Shown here in pieces: positions 5,901 to 12,672 of a DNA stretch of 34,014 bases. Within the stretch, counting starts at the first letter, position 1; the number at the start of each line of letters is the position of its first letter. The notes under the pieces were generated by a model. The model saw nothing but the letters and a program-made list of their open reading frames with translations, ran no database searches and was not told the origin of the DNA. The DNA comes from UBA4124 sp052034745 (lineage in GTDB: Bacteria; Patescibacteriota; Minisyncoccia; Phycocordibacterales; UBA9973), in contig JBPOIF010000037.1 in NCBI GenBank assembly GCA_052034745.1, forward strand, positions 1 to 34,014, read 5' to 3'. A program made the translations under genes and the position numbers.

Positions 5901-6404
5901 ATGCAACACGAACACCACCACAATCCTACCTCGCGCAAACACTTCCCTATCGTCCACCTCCTTGCGGTGATTGTTGTCTCTGTCATGCTCGCGCTCGGTG
6001 CCTATACCAAACTCGCGGGACATCCCGATGCAACACTCCTCTTTGAACGACTCAACCTTCTGCCTTTTATGAAATCGTTTGGGATCATACAGATCATCCT
6101 TTTATTTTGTCTGTGGTGGAAACCTCTTCGCATCATGGGAACACTCATCGCGAGTGCATACTTTGGTGCTGGAGCAGTGATGATGCTCGCGCTCGGTGAA
6201 AGCGCTCTCGTGTCGACCATACTCCTTGTTCTTGTGTGGATCATCCACAAATGTTCATGGTGGAGTATGTGGCATCATGGCTACCACTGCTCATGCAAGA
6301 CATGCATGAAAGATGGCGGCATGCTCCCCAAAGAACAAACCGCTCCGTGTGCCTGCAACAAACCAGGTTGTCGCTGTATCAGCGGCCAGTGCGTTTGTAA
6401 CTAA
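5901..6404 (+). CDS. DoxX-like membrane protein with metallothionein-like Cys tail
   Basis: This 167-residue protein has a His-rich N-terminus (HEHHH, 3-7), four hydrophobic helices (about 17-36, 58-72, 77-98, 102-116) with a DoxX-like arrangement, and a cysteine-rich tail. The tail has cysteines at 118, 130, 132, 135, 150, 152, 157, 159, 164 and 166. The last six form a regular CxC-x4-CxC-x4-CxC pattern typical of metal-thiolate clusters. I infer metal binding (Cu, Zn or similar) at the membrane; this is not proven. The start follows a -10 box by 8 nt. recG starts 5 bp downstream and may be cotranscribed. Confidence 0.8.
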   Translation: MQHEHHHNPTSRKHFPIVHLLAVIVVSVMLALGAYTKLAGHPDATLLFERLNLLPFMKSFGIIQIILLFCLWWKPLRIMGTLIASAYFGAGAVMMLALGESALVSTILLVLVWIIHKCSWWSMWHHGYHCSCKTCMKDGGMLPKEQTAPCACNKPGCRCISGQCVCN

Positions 6405-6409
6405 CCCCC

Positions 6410-8602
6410 ATGTCACTTCATCTGGATGCACCTATCGAACAACTCTTGCGTCCAAAGCAAGACACCCGAGCCGGCCTTCGCCGGCTCGAACTCGTCACGC
6501 TGCGCGATCTCCTTTTTCACTTCCCTTCACGATACGCTGATAGCTCATCGTTTGTCTCTATCGCAAACCTTGTCGAAGGTACTGACGCCACGATTCGAGG
6601 GCGCATCAAAAAAATAGCCTCAAAAAAATCTTTCAAAACAAAAGTCACCATGAGTGAAGGCGTCGTCGAAGACGTCAGTGGCAGTATCCGTGTCACATGG
6701 TTCAACCAACCATACCTCGCAAAGATGCTCTCTGTCGGACAAACCGTCGAACTCACGGGGCGCGTCTCGCTCTACCAAGGCAAACCGACACTAACAAATC
6801 CGAGCATGCGCGAAGAAAAAGTTCTCCCGATCGATAGCCAAGACTCGCTCTTTGCCCAAGAACAAGGTGTTGCGCTTATACCGATGTACCCAGAAAGCAA
6901 AGGTGTCTCGAGTGAGTGGATACGGCACGCCGTCACCCGCATCCTCACTTCAGATATCGCCATCACCGACTATATCCCGGAGCAACTGCTCAAACAGTAC
7001 TCCCTCCCCTCACTCAAGACCGCGCTCGTATGGATACATACACCACATACTCACGATGACGCACTCAAGGCACGAAAGCGTTTTGCATTTGATGAGATGT
7101 TTTCGATCAACCTCGCACGTCAAAAAGAACGTGCCCGTATCAGACGTGAAAAGGCATATGCGATCGATACGACTACTGTCGAAAGTCCGACATTCATCAA
7201 ACGTTTTGGATTCCCCCTCACCGGTGCTCAGACAAGGGCGATCGATACCATCCTCGCCGACCTCGAAAAAGAAGTTCCTATGTCGAGACTCCTCGAAGGA
7301 GACGTCGGCAGTGGCAAGACCGCGGTTGCTGCAGTTGCCGCATACGCAACAGTAATGAATCGACCGAGCGTGAAAGGTACCAAGCAGACCTTTGGCAATC
7401 TCCAGGTCGCCTACATGGCACCAACTGAGATCCTCGCGACACAACACTTCGAGTCATTTGTTGAACTCTTCAAAAATACTGGCATCCAGATAGGACTCAT
7501 CACGGGAAGTGGCGCGCGCAAATTCCCTACAAAAGTCGCCTCGAGTGCGACTCCTTGGACAACGATATCGCACGCGCAACTCAAGAAATGGATTGCCGGA
7601 GGAGAGATCCCTATCGTTATCGGGACACACACATTGATTCAAAAGAGTCTCTCCTTTAAGCATCTCGCGCTTGCCATCATTGATGAACAACATCGCTTTG
7701 GTCTCAACCAGCGCAAAGGGCTCGCCAAAAAAGACGCTCACTTTCCACACCTCCTGTCGATGACCGCGACCCCTATCCCTCGCACGCTCGCACTGACGAT
7801 CTATGGGGACCTCGACCTGACGCTCCTCGATGAGCTTCCCAAAGGGAGAAAGAAAGTTCTGACGTCACTCGTCCTACCTACTGACAGAGAAGCGATGTAC
7901 ACCGCAATCAAAAAAGAGCTCGCCCTCGGCAGGCAAGCGTACGTCATCTGTCCTCGCATCGACCCACCGTCTGATGATGATGTTCGCGACGCCACAGGAT
8001 TTGCTCGAGCAACGCTCGAGATGAAATCTGCGACGGCCGAAGCAAAACGTCTCGCGCGAGATATTTTTCCAAACTACCGCATCGGACTTCTCCATAGCAA
8101 GATGACCAAACAAAAAAAGGAAGAAGCGATGCAATCATTTGTTGCGCACGAGACCGATATCCTCGTCGCGACCTCTGTTGTCGAAGTAGGAGTCAACGTC
8201 CCCAACGCAACCGTTATCGTCATCGAAGATGCGGAGCGTTTTGGGCTCGCACAACTGCACCAACTTCGAGGTCGTGTCCAACGCAGTTCAGACCAGTCAT
8301 ACTGCTATCTCTTTGCTCAAACAAAAACAGACAAGACACGTGAACGCATGCAACTCTTTTCAAAAGCAACAAACGGATTTGAGCTCGCCGAGTATGACCT
8401 CACGCTTCGAGGATTTGGGGAGCTCACCGGAGCAAAACAATGGGGTATCACTGACCTCGGAATGGAAGCACTCCGCAATCCAAAACTCGTCGAAGCAGCA
8501 CGCACCTCAGCACAAGAGATGATCGAACAAGATCCTCTCCTCGAACAACACCCGCTCCTCAAAGAGAGAATCGCCACTATTGAACACACGCACTTTGAAT
8601 AA
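6410..8602 (+). CDS. recG: ATP-dependent DNA helicase RecG
   Basis: The 730-residue protein matches RecG, which remodels stalled replication forks and Holliday junctions. An N-terminal wedge/OB domain (about 50-140, VEGTDATIRGRI to GRVSLYQGKPTL) precedes the helicase core. Walker A is GDVGSGKT (297-304), motif II DEQH (425-428) followed by RFGLNQRKGL, and motif III SMTATPIPRTLAL. The RecG-typical C-terminal segment includes GLAQLHQLRGRVQRS and GFGELTGAKQWG. Length is close to the usual 690-780. It starts 5 bp after the Cys-tail gene. Confidence 0.98.
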   Translation: MSLHLDAPIEQLLRPKQDTRAGLRRLELVTLRDLLFHFPSRYADSSSFVSIANLVEGTDATIRGRIKKIASKKSFKTKVTMSEGVVEDVSGSIRVTWFNQPYLAKMLSVGQTVELTGRVSLYQGKPTLTNPSMREEKVLPIDSQDSLFAQEQGVALIPMYPESKGVSSEWIRHAVTRILTSDIAITDYIPEQLLKQYSLPSLKTALVWIHTPHTHDDALKARKRFAFDEMFSINLARQKERARIRREKAYAIDTTTVESPTFIKRFGFPLTGAQTRAIDTILADLEKEVPMSRLLEGDVGSGKTAVAAVAAYATVMNRPSVKGTKQTFGNLQVAYMAPTEILATQHFESFVELFKNTGIQIGLITGSGARKFPTKVASSATPWTTISHAQLKKWIAGGEIPIVIGTHTLIQKSLSFKHLALAIIDEQHRFGLNQRKGLAKKDAHFPHLLSMTATPIPRTLALTIYGDLDLTLLDELPKGRKKVLTSLVLPTDREAMYTAIKKELALGRQAYVICPRIDPPSDDDVRDATGFARATLEMKSATAEAKRLARDIFPNYRIGLLHSKMTKQKKEEAMQSFVAHETDILVATSVVEVGVNVPNATVIVIEDAERFGLAQLHQLRGRVQRSSDQSYCYLFAQTKTDKTRERMQLFSKATNGFELAEYDLTLRGFGELTGAKQWGITDLGMEALRNPKLVEAARTSAQEMIEQDPLLEQHPLLKERIATIEHTHFE

Positions 8603-8605
8603 CCG

Positions 8606-9175
8606 CTAGAGCTGTTCGATACTTTCGAGAACAAATCGTCCTGCTTCAAATCGATAGACATCAATCACATCTTCGTTAACAACACGAAAGATATTGCTCT
8701 CAAGCGAATACGGAGTATATGGTCCAGGAGTGCGACTGCCATAGACATCTGAAGGAGCAAGATAAGCGCGACCGTTACTCTTGTCGATGACACCAGTCAA
8801 CATACAGTCACTACCACAGGTCCATCGAGCCACAACAAAATGTTTGTTAAAGTCTGCCGGAAGTTTCAGAAAAGGGGTGAGCTGTTTTTCATATACGCGA
8901 GCAAATTCACTTGAAAGATCAAGGACGATATCTTTTGGAGGTGTCGGAGAAGTGATTTGTTTGGTCTGTGGAGCCACTGCCCTATCGGGAGAGTGTGGGC
9001 GAGAAAGAGTCGGGGTGGTATCAGGTGAGACAGATGCTACGCTTTGTAATTCCTCAGGAGAAACGACCGCGACATGAGGCGTCTTTGTATTGATACCCCA
9101 GGAGATGAGCCCTATAACAACAAGCGCGAGGACACCGAGCGATAGGAGAGATTGTTTGGTAATCATATCCCCCAT
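8606..9175 (-). CDS. Signal-anchored protein with a CGSDC motif, function unknown
   Basis: The 189-residue protein has one N-terminal hydrophobic anchor (about 9-27), a Ser/Thr/Pro-rich linker (about 35-85) and a C-terminal globular domain. That domain contains FVVARWTCGSDCMLTGVID, where a CxxxC pair follows a Trp, then GRAYLAPSDVYG. I have seen similar W-x-CG-x-x-C patterns in secreted proteins of unknown role; a disulfide or heme-free redox site is possible but not supported further. Its stop is 3 nt from the recG stop (convergent). Start alternatives are ATG 9175 and ATG 9166; a TATAAA lies 9 nt before the former. Confidence 0.7.
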   Translation of the reverse strand: MGDMITKQSLLSLGVLALVVIGLISWGINTKTPHVAVVSPEELQSVASVSPDTTPTLSRPHSPDRAVAPQTKQITSPTPPKDIVLDLSSEFARVYEKQLTPFLKLPADFNKHFVVARWTCGSDCMLTGVIDKSNGRAYLAPSDVYGSRTPGPYTPYSLESNIFRVVNEDVIDVYRFEAGRFVLESIEQL

Positions 9176-9180
9176 ACTAC

Positions 9181-9198
9181 CTCATTTATAAAAATGAG
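9181..9198. promoter_or_regulatory. Palindrome containing a minus-strand -10 candidate
   Basis: CTCATTT/AAATGAG forms a short inverted repeat around TATAA. Read on the minus strand, TATAAA lies just upstream of ATG 9175; read on the plus strand, TATAAA could start the candidate non-coding RNA downstream. Confidence 0.35.
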
Positions 9199-9199
9199 A

Positions 9200-9360
9200 A
9201 AAGCACACACAAAAACACACCCTTTTGAGGTGTGCCTTTGATAAGGAAGAGCGCGCTGCTCCCCTATGGTCTCGCAAAGCAAAGATTCAGAAGATACTTG
9301 CCCTGTAAGTATCCGAGAATGCATTGCTCAAACAAGATGAGCTACGATTGCCTTTTTTAC
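9200..9360 (+). ncRNA. Candidate structured RNA (6S-like hairpin), unconfirmed
   Basis: The 258 bp between the CGSDC gene and the tRNA array (9176-9433) contain no plausible gene. Within 9260-9340 a long imperfect hairpin is visible: a perfect apical stem GATACTT/AAGTATC with loop GCCCTGT, extended outward by ATTC/GAAT and GCA/TGC, then by GCTC/GAGC and AAGG/CCTT segments. It ends in CCTTTTTT. An extended hairpin with a central bulge recalls 6S RNA, but I cannot score it against the family. Confidence 0.35.
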
Positions 9361-9433
9361 GAAAGCAACCTTCTCTTATTGTAGCACCAAAACAAACAAC
9401 ACATATGAAACATGTGTGGAAAAATATATAAAC

Positions 9434-9563
9434 AAACGGGTGGGCGTACATGGACTCGAACCATGGACCACCGAGGTATATCTTCGATACTTTTGACAGC
9501 GCTCGGATTTCCTAAAAAACGGGTGGGCGTACATGGACTCGAACCATGGACCACCGAGGTATA
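9434..9563. repeat. 47-bp direct repeat covering the 3' half of tRNA-Ile
   Basis: Positions 9434-9480 and 9517-9563 are identical over 47 bp. The repeat covers the T-arm, acceptor 3' strand and anticodon of the tRNA, plus about 7 bp of flank. It shows that the tRNA-Ile gene was tandemly duplicated and that one copy has decayed. Confidence 0.9.
9441..9513 (-). pseudogene. Decayed tRNA-Ile copy (3' half intact)
   Basis: The 3' half is identical to the intact tRNA-Ile, including T-arm, acceptor strand and the TAT anticodon. The 5' half has lost the D-arm and the acceptor 5' strand, so no cloverleaf can form. Confidence 0.8.
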
Positions 9564-9596
9564 AGCTCGGCGCTCTACCAACTGAGCTATACGCCC
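9524..9596 (-). tRNA. tRNA-Ile(UAU)
   Basis: The minus strand folds as a 73-nt cloverleaf. The acceptor GGGCGTA pairs with TACGCCC, and the D-arm is GCTC-AGTTGGTAGA-GC. The anticodon stem CCGAG/CTCGG encloses CTTATAC, so the anticodon is UAU. The T-arm carries TTCGAGT, and A73 is present. CCA is not encoded (ACCC follows). UAU reads the isoleucine codon AUA. Most bacteria instead read AUA with a CAU tRNA modified to lysidine by TilS, so this anticodon is uncommon. Confidence 0.93.
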
Positions 9597-9605
9597 ACTC
9601 GTTTT

Positions 9606-9664
9606 TTACAAATCTCTCGCTTGTCAAAGTAAGTCGACACTCTCCTTCCTGAAGCTATACGCCC
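9606..9664 (-). pseudogene. Decayed tRNA-Ile copy (5' end only)
   Basis: The 14-nt segment AGCTATACGCCCAC (9653-9666) repeats the 5' acceptor strand and D-stem start of the intact tRNA (9585-9598). The rest of the body is degenerate and shorter than a tRNA. It is probably the remnant of a third tandem copy. Confidence 0.6.
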
Positions 9665-9708
9665 ACAGAGTACTGAAGGTGATTGTAATACATGTTTCAA
9701 AAAAAAAG

Positions 9709-9731
9709 AAACCCCGCCTGTAGCGGGGTTT
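9709..9731 (-). terminator. Terminator of the 205-residue protein gene
   Basis: The hairpin AAACCCCGC/GCGGGGTTT is followed on the minus strand by a long T-run (plus-strand A-run 9699-9708). It lies 15 bp beyond the stop codon of that gene. Confidence 0.9.
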
Positions 9732-9745
9732 CGAAGCTGTTTAAT

Positions 9746-10363
9746 TCATTCTTTTTTCCGCAGTCTACGCGATGCAACGAAAAACAATACGGCAAGCAGG
9801 AGACAAAGAGACATCATACAAACTACGATTGCATCTACAAACAATGGGCCAATAGTTTTTTCCATAAAAACTCTAAAGATCAAAATACTAACTACATAAA
9901 CAGACAATATCACGATTGGCGACAAAAAAGGAGTGCTCCGGTTCGTAATCATCCTTCTATTTAAATAACGCTGTTGCGCTACTAATAAAACAATCCCCAA
10001 CAGAATAAGCGTCACTAACCAAACATTGAATTGCTCTTTTTGATTGATTACTGTGAGTTTTTCATAGTATTCCCTCTTGTCTGTGATTCGAATCCCTTTT
10101 TCGGTAATATGCATTCTTCTGTGCATAATAAAAAACTCCCGGGCCGATTTGATTTCCACATCGTAGAGTGTGTCATAGAGAGGAATCTTAGGTGATAAAA
10201 AAACTCTTTTTGCTTTTGAGATCTTTGTACTATCAGGAACATCAATGAGTTTTTCATACCGTGTATCGACACGATATAAAGCTCCGTCTTTCCAGATAGT
10301 GTCCTGTCCTTTCAAGCCAAATGAGGCTAAAAGAACAACAATGAGAATAATTATCTTTTTCAT
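9746..10363 (-). CDS. Exported membrane protein, function unknown
   Basis: This 205-residue protein has a signal peptide (MKKIIILIVVLLASFGLKG, cleavage near 19-20), an extracytoplasmic domain of about 90 residues (DTIWKDGALYRVDTRYEKL and following), and three C-terminal hydrophobic helices (about 114-130, 147-165, 175-197) ending in a basic tail RRLRKKE. I do not recognise the family. Codons are more AT-rich than in recG or ftsH, which suggests recent acquisition. It is divergent from the 156-residue protein, with 67 bp between start codons. A TATCCT about 20 nt upstream of the ATG may be its -10. Confidence 0.7.
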   Translation of the reverse strand: MKKIIILIVVLLASFGLKGQDTIWKDGALYRVDTRYEKLIDVPDSTKISKAKRVFLSPKIPLYDTLYDVEIKSAREFFIMHRRMHITEKGIRITDKREYYEKLTVINQKEQFNVWLVTLILLGIVLLVAQQRYLNRRMITNRSTPFLSPIVILSVYVVSILIFRVFMEKTIGPLFVDAIVVCMMSLCLLLAVLFFVASRRLRKKE

Positions 10364-10414
10364 GGTGCTAAGTTTTGCCCAAAGGATACTCCTATTCTCG
10401 GGTGTGTCAATGGT

Positions 10415-10422
10415 GCTACACT
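10415..10422 (+). promoter_or_regulatory. Extended -10 TGCTACACT, leaderless start
   Basis: An extended -10 (TGC followed by TACACT at 10417-10422) ends 8 nt before ATG 10431. No -35 is evident, which is usual for extended -10 promoters. Confidence 0.6.
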
Positions 10423-10430
10423 ACACGGAT

Positions 10431-10901
10431 ATGATGAATGAATTTGTAGCAAAAAAGCTTGGAGAAGTGCTCGCCTTTAACCGTGTTGGCGCTGATACGA
10501 TTGCTCGAGGAGACGCTCCCCTCATCGCGGTCCTCGGAGAAGAAAAGATAGCGGACATAAACGAAAAGTTTCGTATGCATGGCGAAGAGATCATGCGCAT
10601 CGCAACTGACGCAGGACAGATAGATACGACTCTTGCAAAAGCCGACAAGACTGAAACAAAACTCAAAACGATGCGCGACACTTATATCGCAGATGCGTGG
10701 GACAACCCAACCGAAATACTCGAATGGTCAGGCTTTTTTGAAGGAGCAGCGATTGTCCACTGGGCGCTTGTCTCTGGTGCCTCACAGGCGCTCAACCACG
10801 AAGGACTCATGATGCTCTCCGAAGAAGGCAAGAACTACCACTACGAACTCCTCGAGCTCGTCGAAAGCGAACTCGAAGCAAAAGGCCAAGATAGTATTTA
10901 A
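10431..10901 (+). CDS. Conserved-looking all-helical protein, function unknown
   Basis: The 156-residue protein (MMNEFVAKKLGEVLAF...) is predicted entirely helical and soluble. A striking central block, DNPTEILEWSGFFEGAAIVHW (about residues 94-114), has acidic residues and a His spaced as in helical-bundle metal sites, and a later HYELLELVESELE helix follows. The pattern resembles a four-helix bundle, possibly ferritin-like, but I cannot show a complete di-metal ligand set. I recall similar small proteins in CPR genomes. ATG 10431 is chosen because it lies 8 nt after an extended -10; ATG 10434 is the alternative. Confidence 0.75.
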   Translation: MMNEFVAKKLGEVLAFNRVGADTIARGDAPLIAVLGEEKIADINEKFRMHGEEIMRIATDAGQIDTTLAKADKTETKLKTMRDTYIADAWDNPTEILEWSGFFEGAAIVHWALVSGASQALNHEGLMMLSEEGKNYHYELLELVESELEAKGQDSI

Positions 10902-10907
10902 ACAAAC

Positions 10908-10931
10908 AAAGACCCGCAATTGCGGGTCTTT
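10908..10931. terminator. Bidirectional terminator between convergent genes
   Basis: The perfect 24-nt palindrome AAAGACCCGCAATTGCGGGT plus CTTT lies between the stop codons of two convergent genes. Confidence 0.9.
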
Positions 10932-10935
10932 TAAA

Positions 10936-11235
10936 TTAGATTTTTCTTTTATCGATTACAAGGTGCTCAATAAAGACCCCTATATTCAGAAGGAGCATCA
11001 CCGGACTAAATGCTCCTAGGAAAGTAGAGAAACCTACTGAGACACTTCCTTCAACAGCACCCTGGGACCGATAAGCGCTGGAACTTAAAAAGTATGAAAG
11101 CGTACCTGCAGACAGGACGTACAGCCCATACTCCCAAATATCAAACGGCAAAATCCCAGGAAAGACGATTACTGAAGCAAAAACAACAATCAAGAAAAAG
11201 CGTACCCACCATGGGGTTTTTTCATTTTGTGTCAT
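10936..11235 (-). CDS. Small three-helix membrane protein
   Basis: The 99-residue protein has a short polar N-terminus (MTQNEKTPWW) and three hydrophobic stretches (about 11-29, 34-52, 65-88), with a basic end VIDKRKI. I recognise no family. It stands alone between two terminators, with TATAAG about 20 nt upstream of the ATG as a possible -10. Confidence 0.6.
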   Translation of the reverse strand: MTQNEKTPWWVRFFLIVVFASVIVFPGILPFDIWEYGLYVLSAGTLSYFLSSSAYRSQGAVEGSVSVGFSTFLGAFSPVMLLLNIGVFIEHLVIDKRKI

Positions 11236-11295
11236 GTGTAGAACTTTTGTTTGTTCTTATAATAACACAAAATTACAAAAAAGCTAGTCTTTTGA

Positions 11296-11327
11296 AAAAG
11301 CCCGCTCTCCGAAGAGGGCGGGCTTTT
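11296..11327. terminator. Bidirectional terminator
   Basis: The hairpin AAAAGCCCGC/GCGGGCTTTT encloses a 12-nt loop that can itself pair (TCT/AGA). It lies just downstream of the 76-residue protein gene on the minus strand. Confidence 0.85.
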
Positions 11328-11328
11328 A

Positions 11329-11559
11329 TTACTTCTTTATAAATTCTTCAGGAACGGGCACCATTGAGTGAAAAATTTTTGACCCGTTTTCCAAACTCTC
11401 AGGAGTTATGAATTCGACTGCATCCCAGTCTGTATCATCTCCCGGAGAATAGTCTCCTGTTTCTTTAATAAGGCGAGTATTGAGTTCAGGTTTGTTATTT
11501 AACTTGATCCCAAATACCGTTGTAAAAGAAGTTTTTCTACTTTTGTTTGAACCTCCCAT
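11329..11559 (-). CDS. Small soluble protein, function unknown
   Basis: The 76-residue protein (MGGSNKSRKTSFTTVFGIKL...) is acidic in its second half (GDDTDWDAVEFITPESLE) and has no membrane segment or known motif. ATG 11559 is preferred: an extended -10 TGATACAAT (TACAAT at 11583-11578) predicts transcription from about 11571, which excludes the in-frame GTG at 11586 that lies inside the promoter. It is followed by its own terminator, so it is a single-gene unit. Confidence 0.6.
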   Translation of the reverse strand: MGGSNKSRKTSFTTVFGIKLNNKPELNTRLIKETGDYSPGDDTDWDAVEFITPESLENGSKIFHSMVPVPEEFIKK

Positions 11560-11595
11560 AGTGCTTATTTTTTGGGATTGTATCACACAAATAGA

Positions 11596-12672
11596 TTATG
11601 GGGTAAAGGTCTTTGTAACGAGCATTGAATCATCAAACGGGATGAGTGTCTGAGGGATATACTGGCGACTGAGCGGGCTCACAAAGAGCTCGTGTGAGAG
11701 TACTTTGCTTGCCGGGTCGATAGACACCTGTGCCACCATCCCCTGCATTGTGTGTGGAGAAAAATACTGATCAAAAATGAAGTTACCGAGACTATAAAAA
11801 ATAAGTTTGCCGTTGTACTCTTCTACTCGTTCCATCACATGTGGGTGATGCCCAACGACAATATCCGCTCCTGCATCAACAGCAGTATGTGCGAGTAGTT
11901 CTTGGCGTTTATTTGCAGGAGAATATTCGTTGCCAAAGTGAAACGATACCACGAGTACATCCACCTGCGCTTTTGCATCGGTGATAATACGTGCAAGATC
12001 AGGATCGCTCGCAAGAAGTATCCCTGGGTCTGTCTCTGTTGCTCTGAGCCAATCAGGTCCAACATCGGTCGCCGCCAGAAACCCTACCTTTGTTCCGCGA
12101 ACAATGATAGTCGTCGGGGTTGTGACGTCAGATTTTTGCCTTCCGGCACCCGCAAAACGTATCCCCACCTCTTCGAGGTTTGCAATGGTTGCGAGGAATC
12201 CTTTGGTCGAATAGTCTCCGACATGATTGTTTGCAAACGAGACAATATCAAAACCCGCATCACGCATCGCAGTGAGCCCCTTTGGGTCCATACGAAATGA
12301 AAATCGGCTTCCCGTGCGAGGGCTGACATCCTCACTTGCAGTACCTTCGAGATTGGCAAAGGTAATATCTGCCTCGTTGAGATAGGGAGCCTCAGCAAAG
12401 AGCGCGCCATAATCTCCGGCAAAGTTTTTGGTGATGCTTGCACGCACCCCTCGATCAAACATCACATCTCCGACAAGGGTAATCGTCACGGGTACTACTG
12501 CTCCTTCAAAGAGATTTTCGAGAGGAGACTCGACACGAGTCGCCAAGCGAGACATGCCGATCAACAACGTGCCGACAAATACCAAAAACAAAAGGAGTAA
12601 TGCGATAGCTCCCCTTGCTTTAGACTTCGAGCTTTTTGAGTGGAATGCCGTGCGCTGAGATGATTGCTTCAT
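11596..12672 (-). CDS. CapA-family (PGA_cap) membrane-anchored protein
   Basis: The 358-residue protein has one N-terminal membrane anchor (about 21-41) and a CapA/PgsA-type metallophosphatase-like domain: LVGDVMFDRGVR (about 66-78), FANLEGT, SFANNHVGDYSTKG, VVSFHFGNEY, VVGHHPHVMERVEEYNGKLIFYSLGNFIFDQYF. These blocks carry the Asp, Asn and His metal-ligand candidates of the family. CapA proteins take part in poly-gamma-glutamate synthesis or export, but homologues exist outside capsule operons and no capB or capC genes are near. Its start lies 53 nt inside ftsH, so it is probably translated from the ftsH transcript. Confidence 0.9.
   Translation of the reverse strand: MKQSSQRTAFHSKSSKSKARGAIALLLLFLVFVGTLLIGMSRLATRVESPLENLFEGAVVPVTITLVGDVMFDRGVRASITKNFAGDYGALFAEAPYLNEADITFANLEGTASEDVSPRTGSRFSFRMDPKGLTAMRDAGFDIVSFANNHVGDYSTKGFLATIANLEEVGIRFAGAGRQKSDVTTPTTIIVRGTKVGFLAATDVGPDWLRATETDPGILLASDPDLARIITDAKAQVDVLVVSFHFGNEYSPANKRQELLAHTAVDAGADIVVGHHPHVMERVEEYNGKLIFYSLGNFIFDQYFSPHTMQGMVAQVSIDPASKVLSHELFVSPLSRQYIPQTLIPFDDSMLVTKTFTP

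Noticed and set aside
9357..9627. Minus-strand reading frames across the tRNA-Ile array.
   Set aside because: They translate tRNA sequence and its repeat; the repeated peptide simply mirrors the 47-bp duplication.
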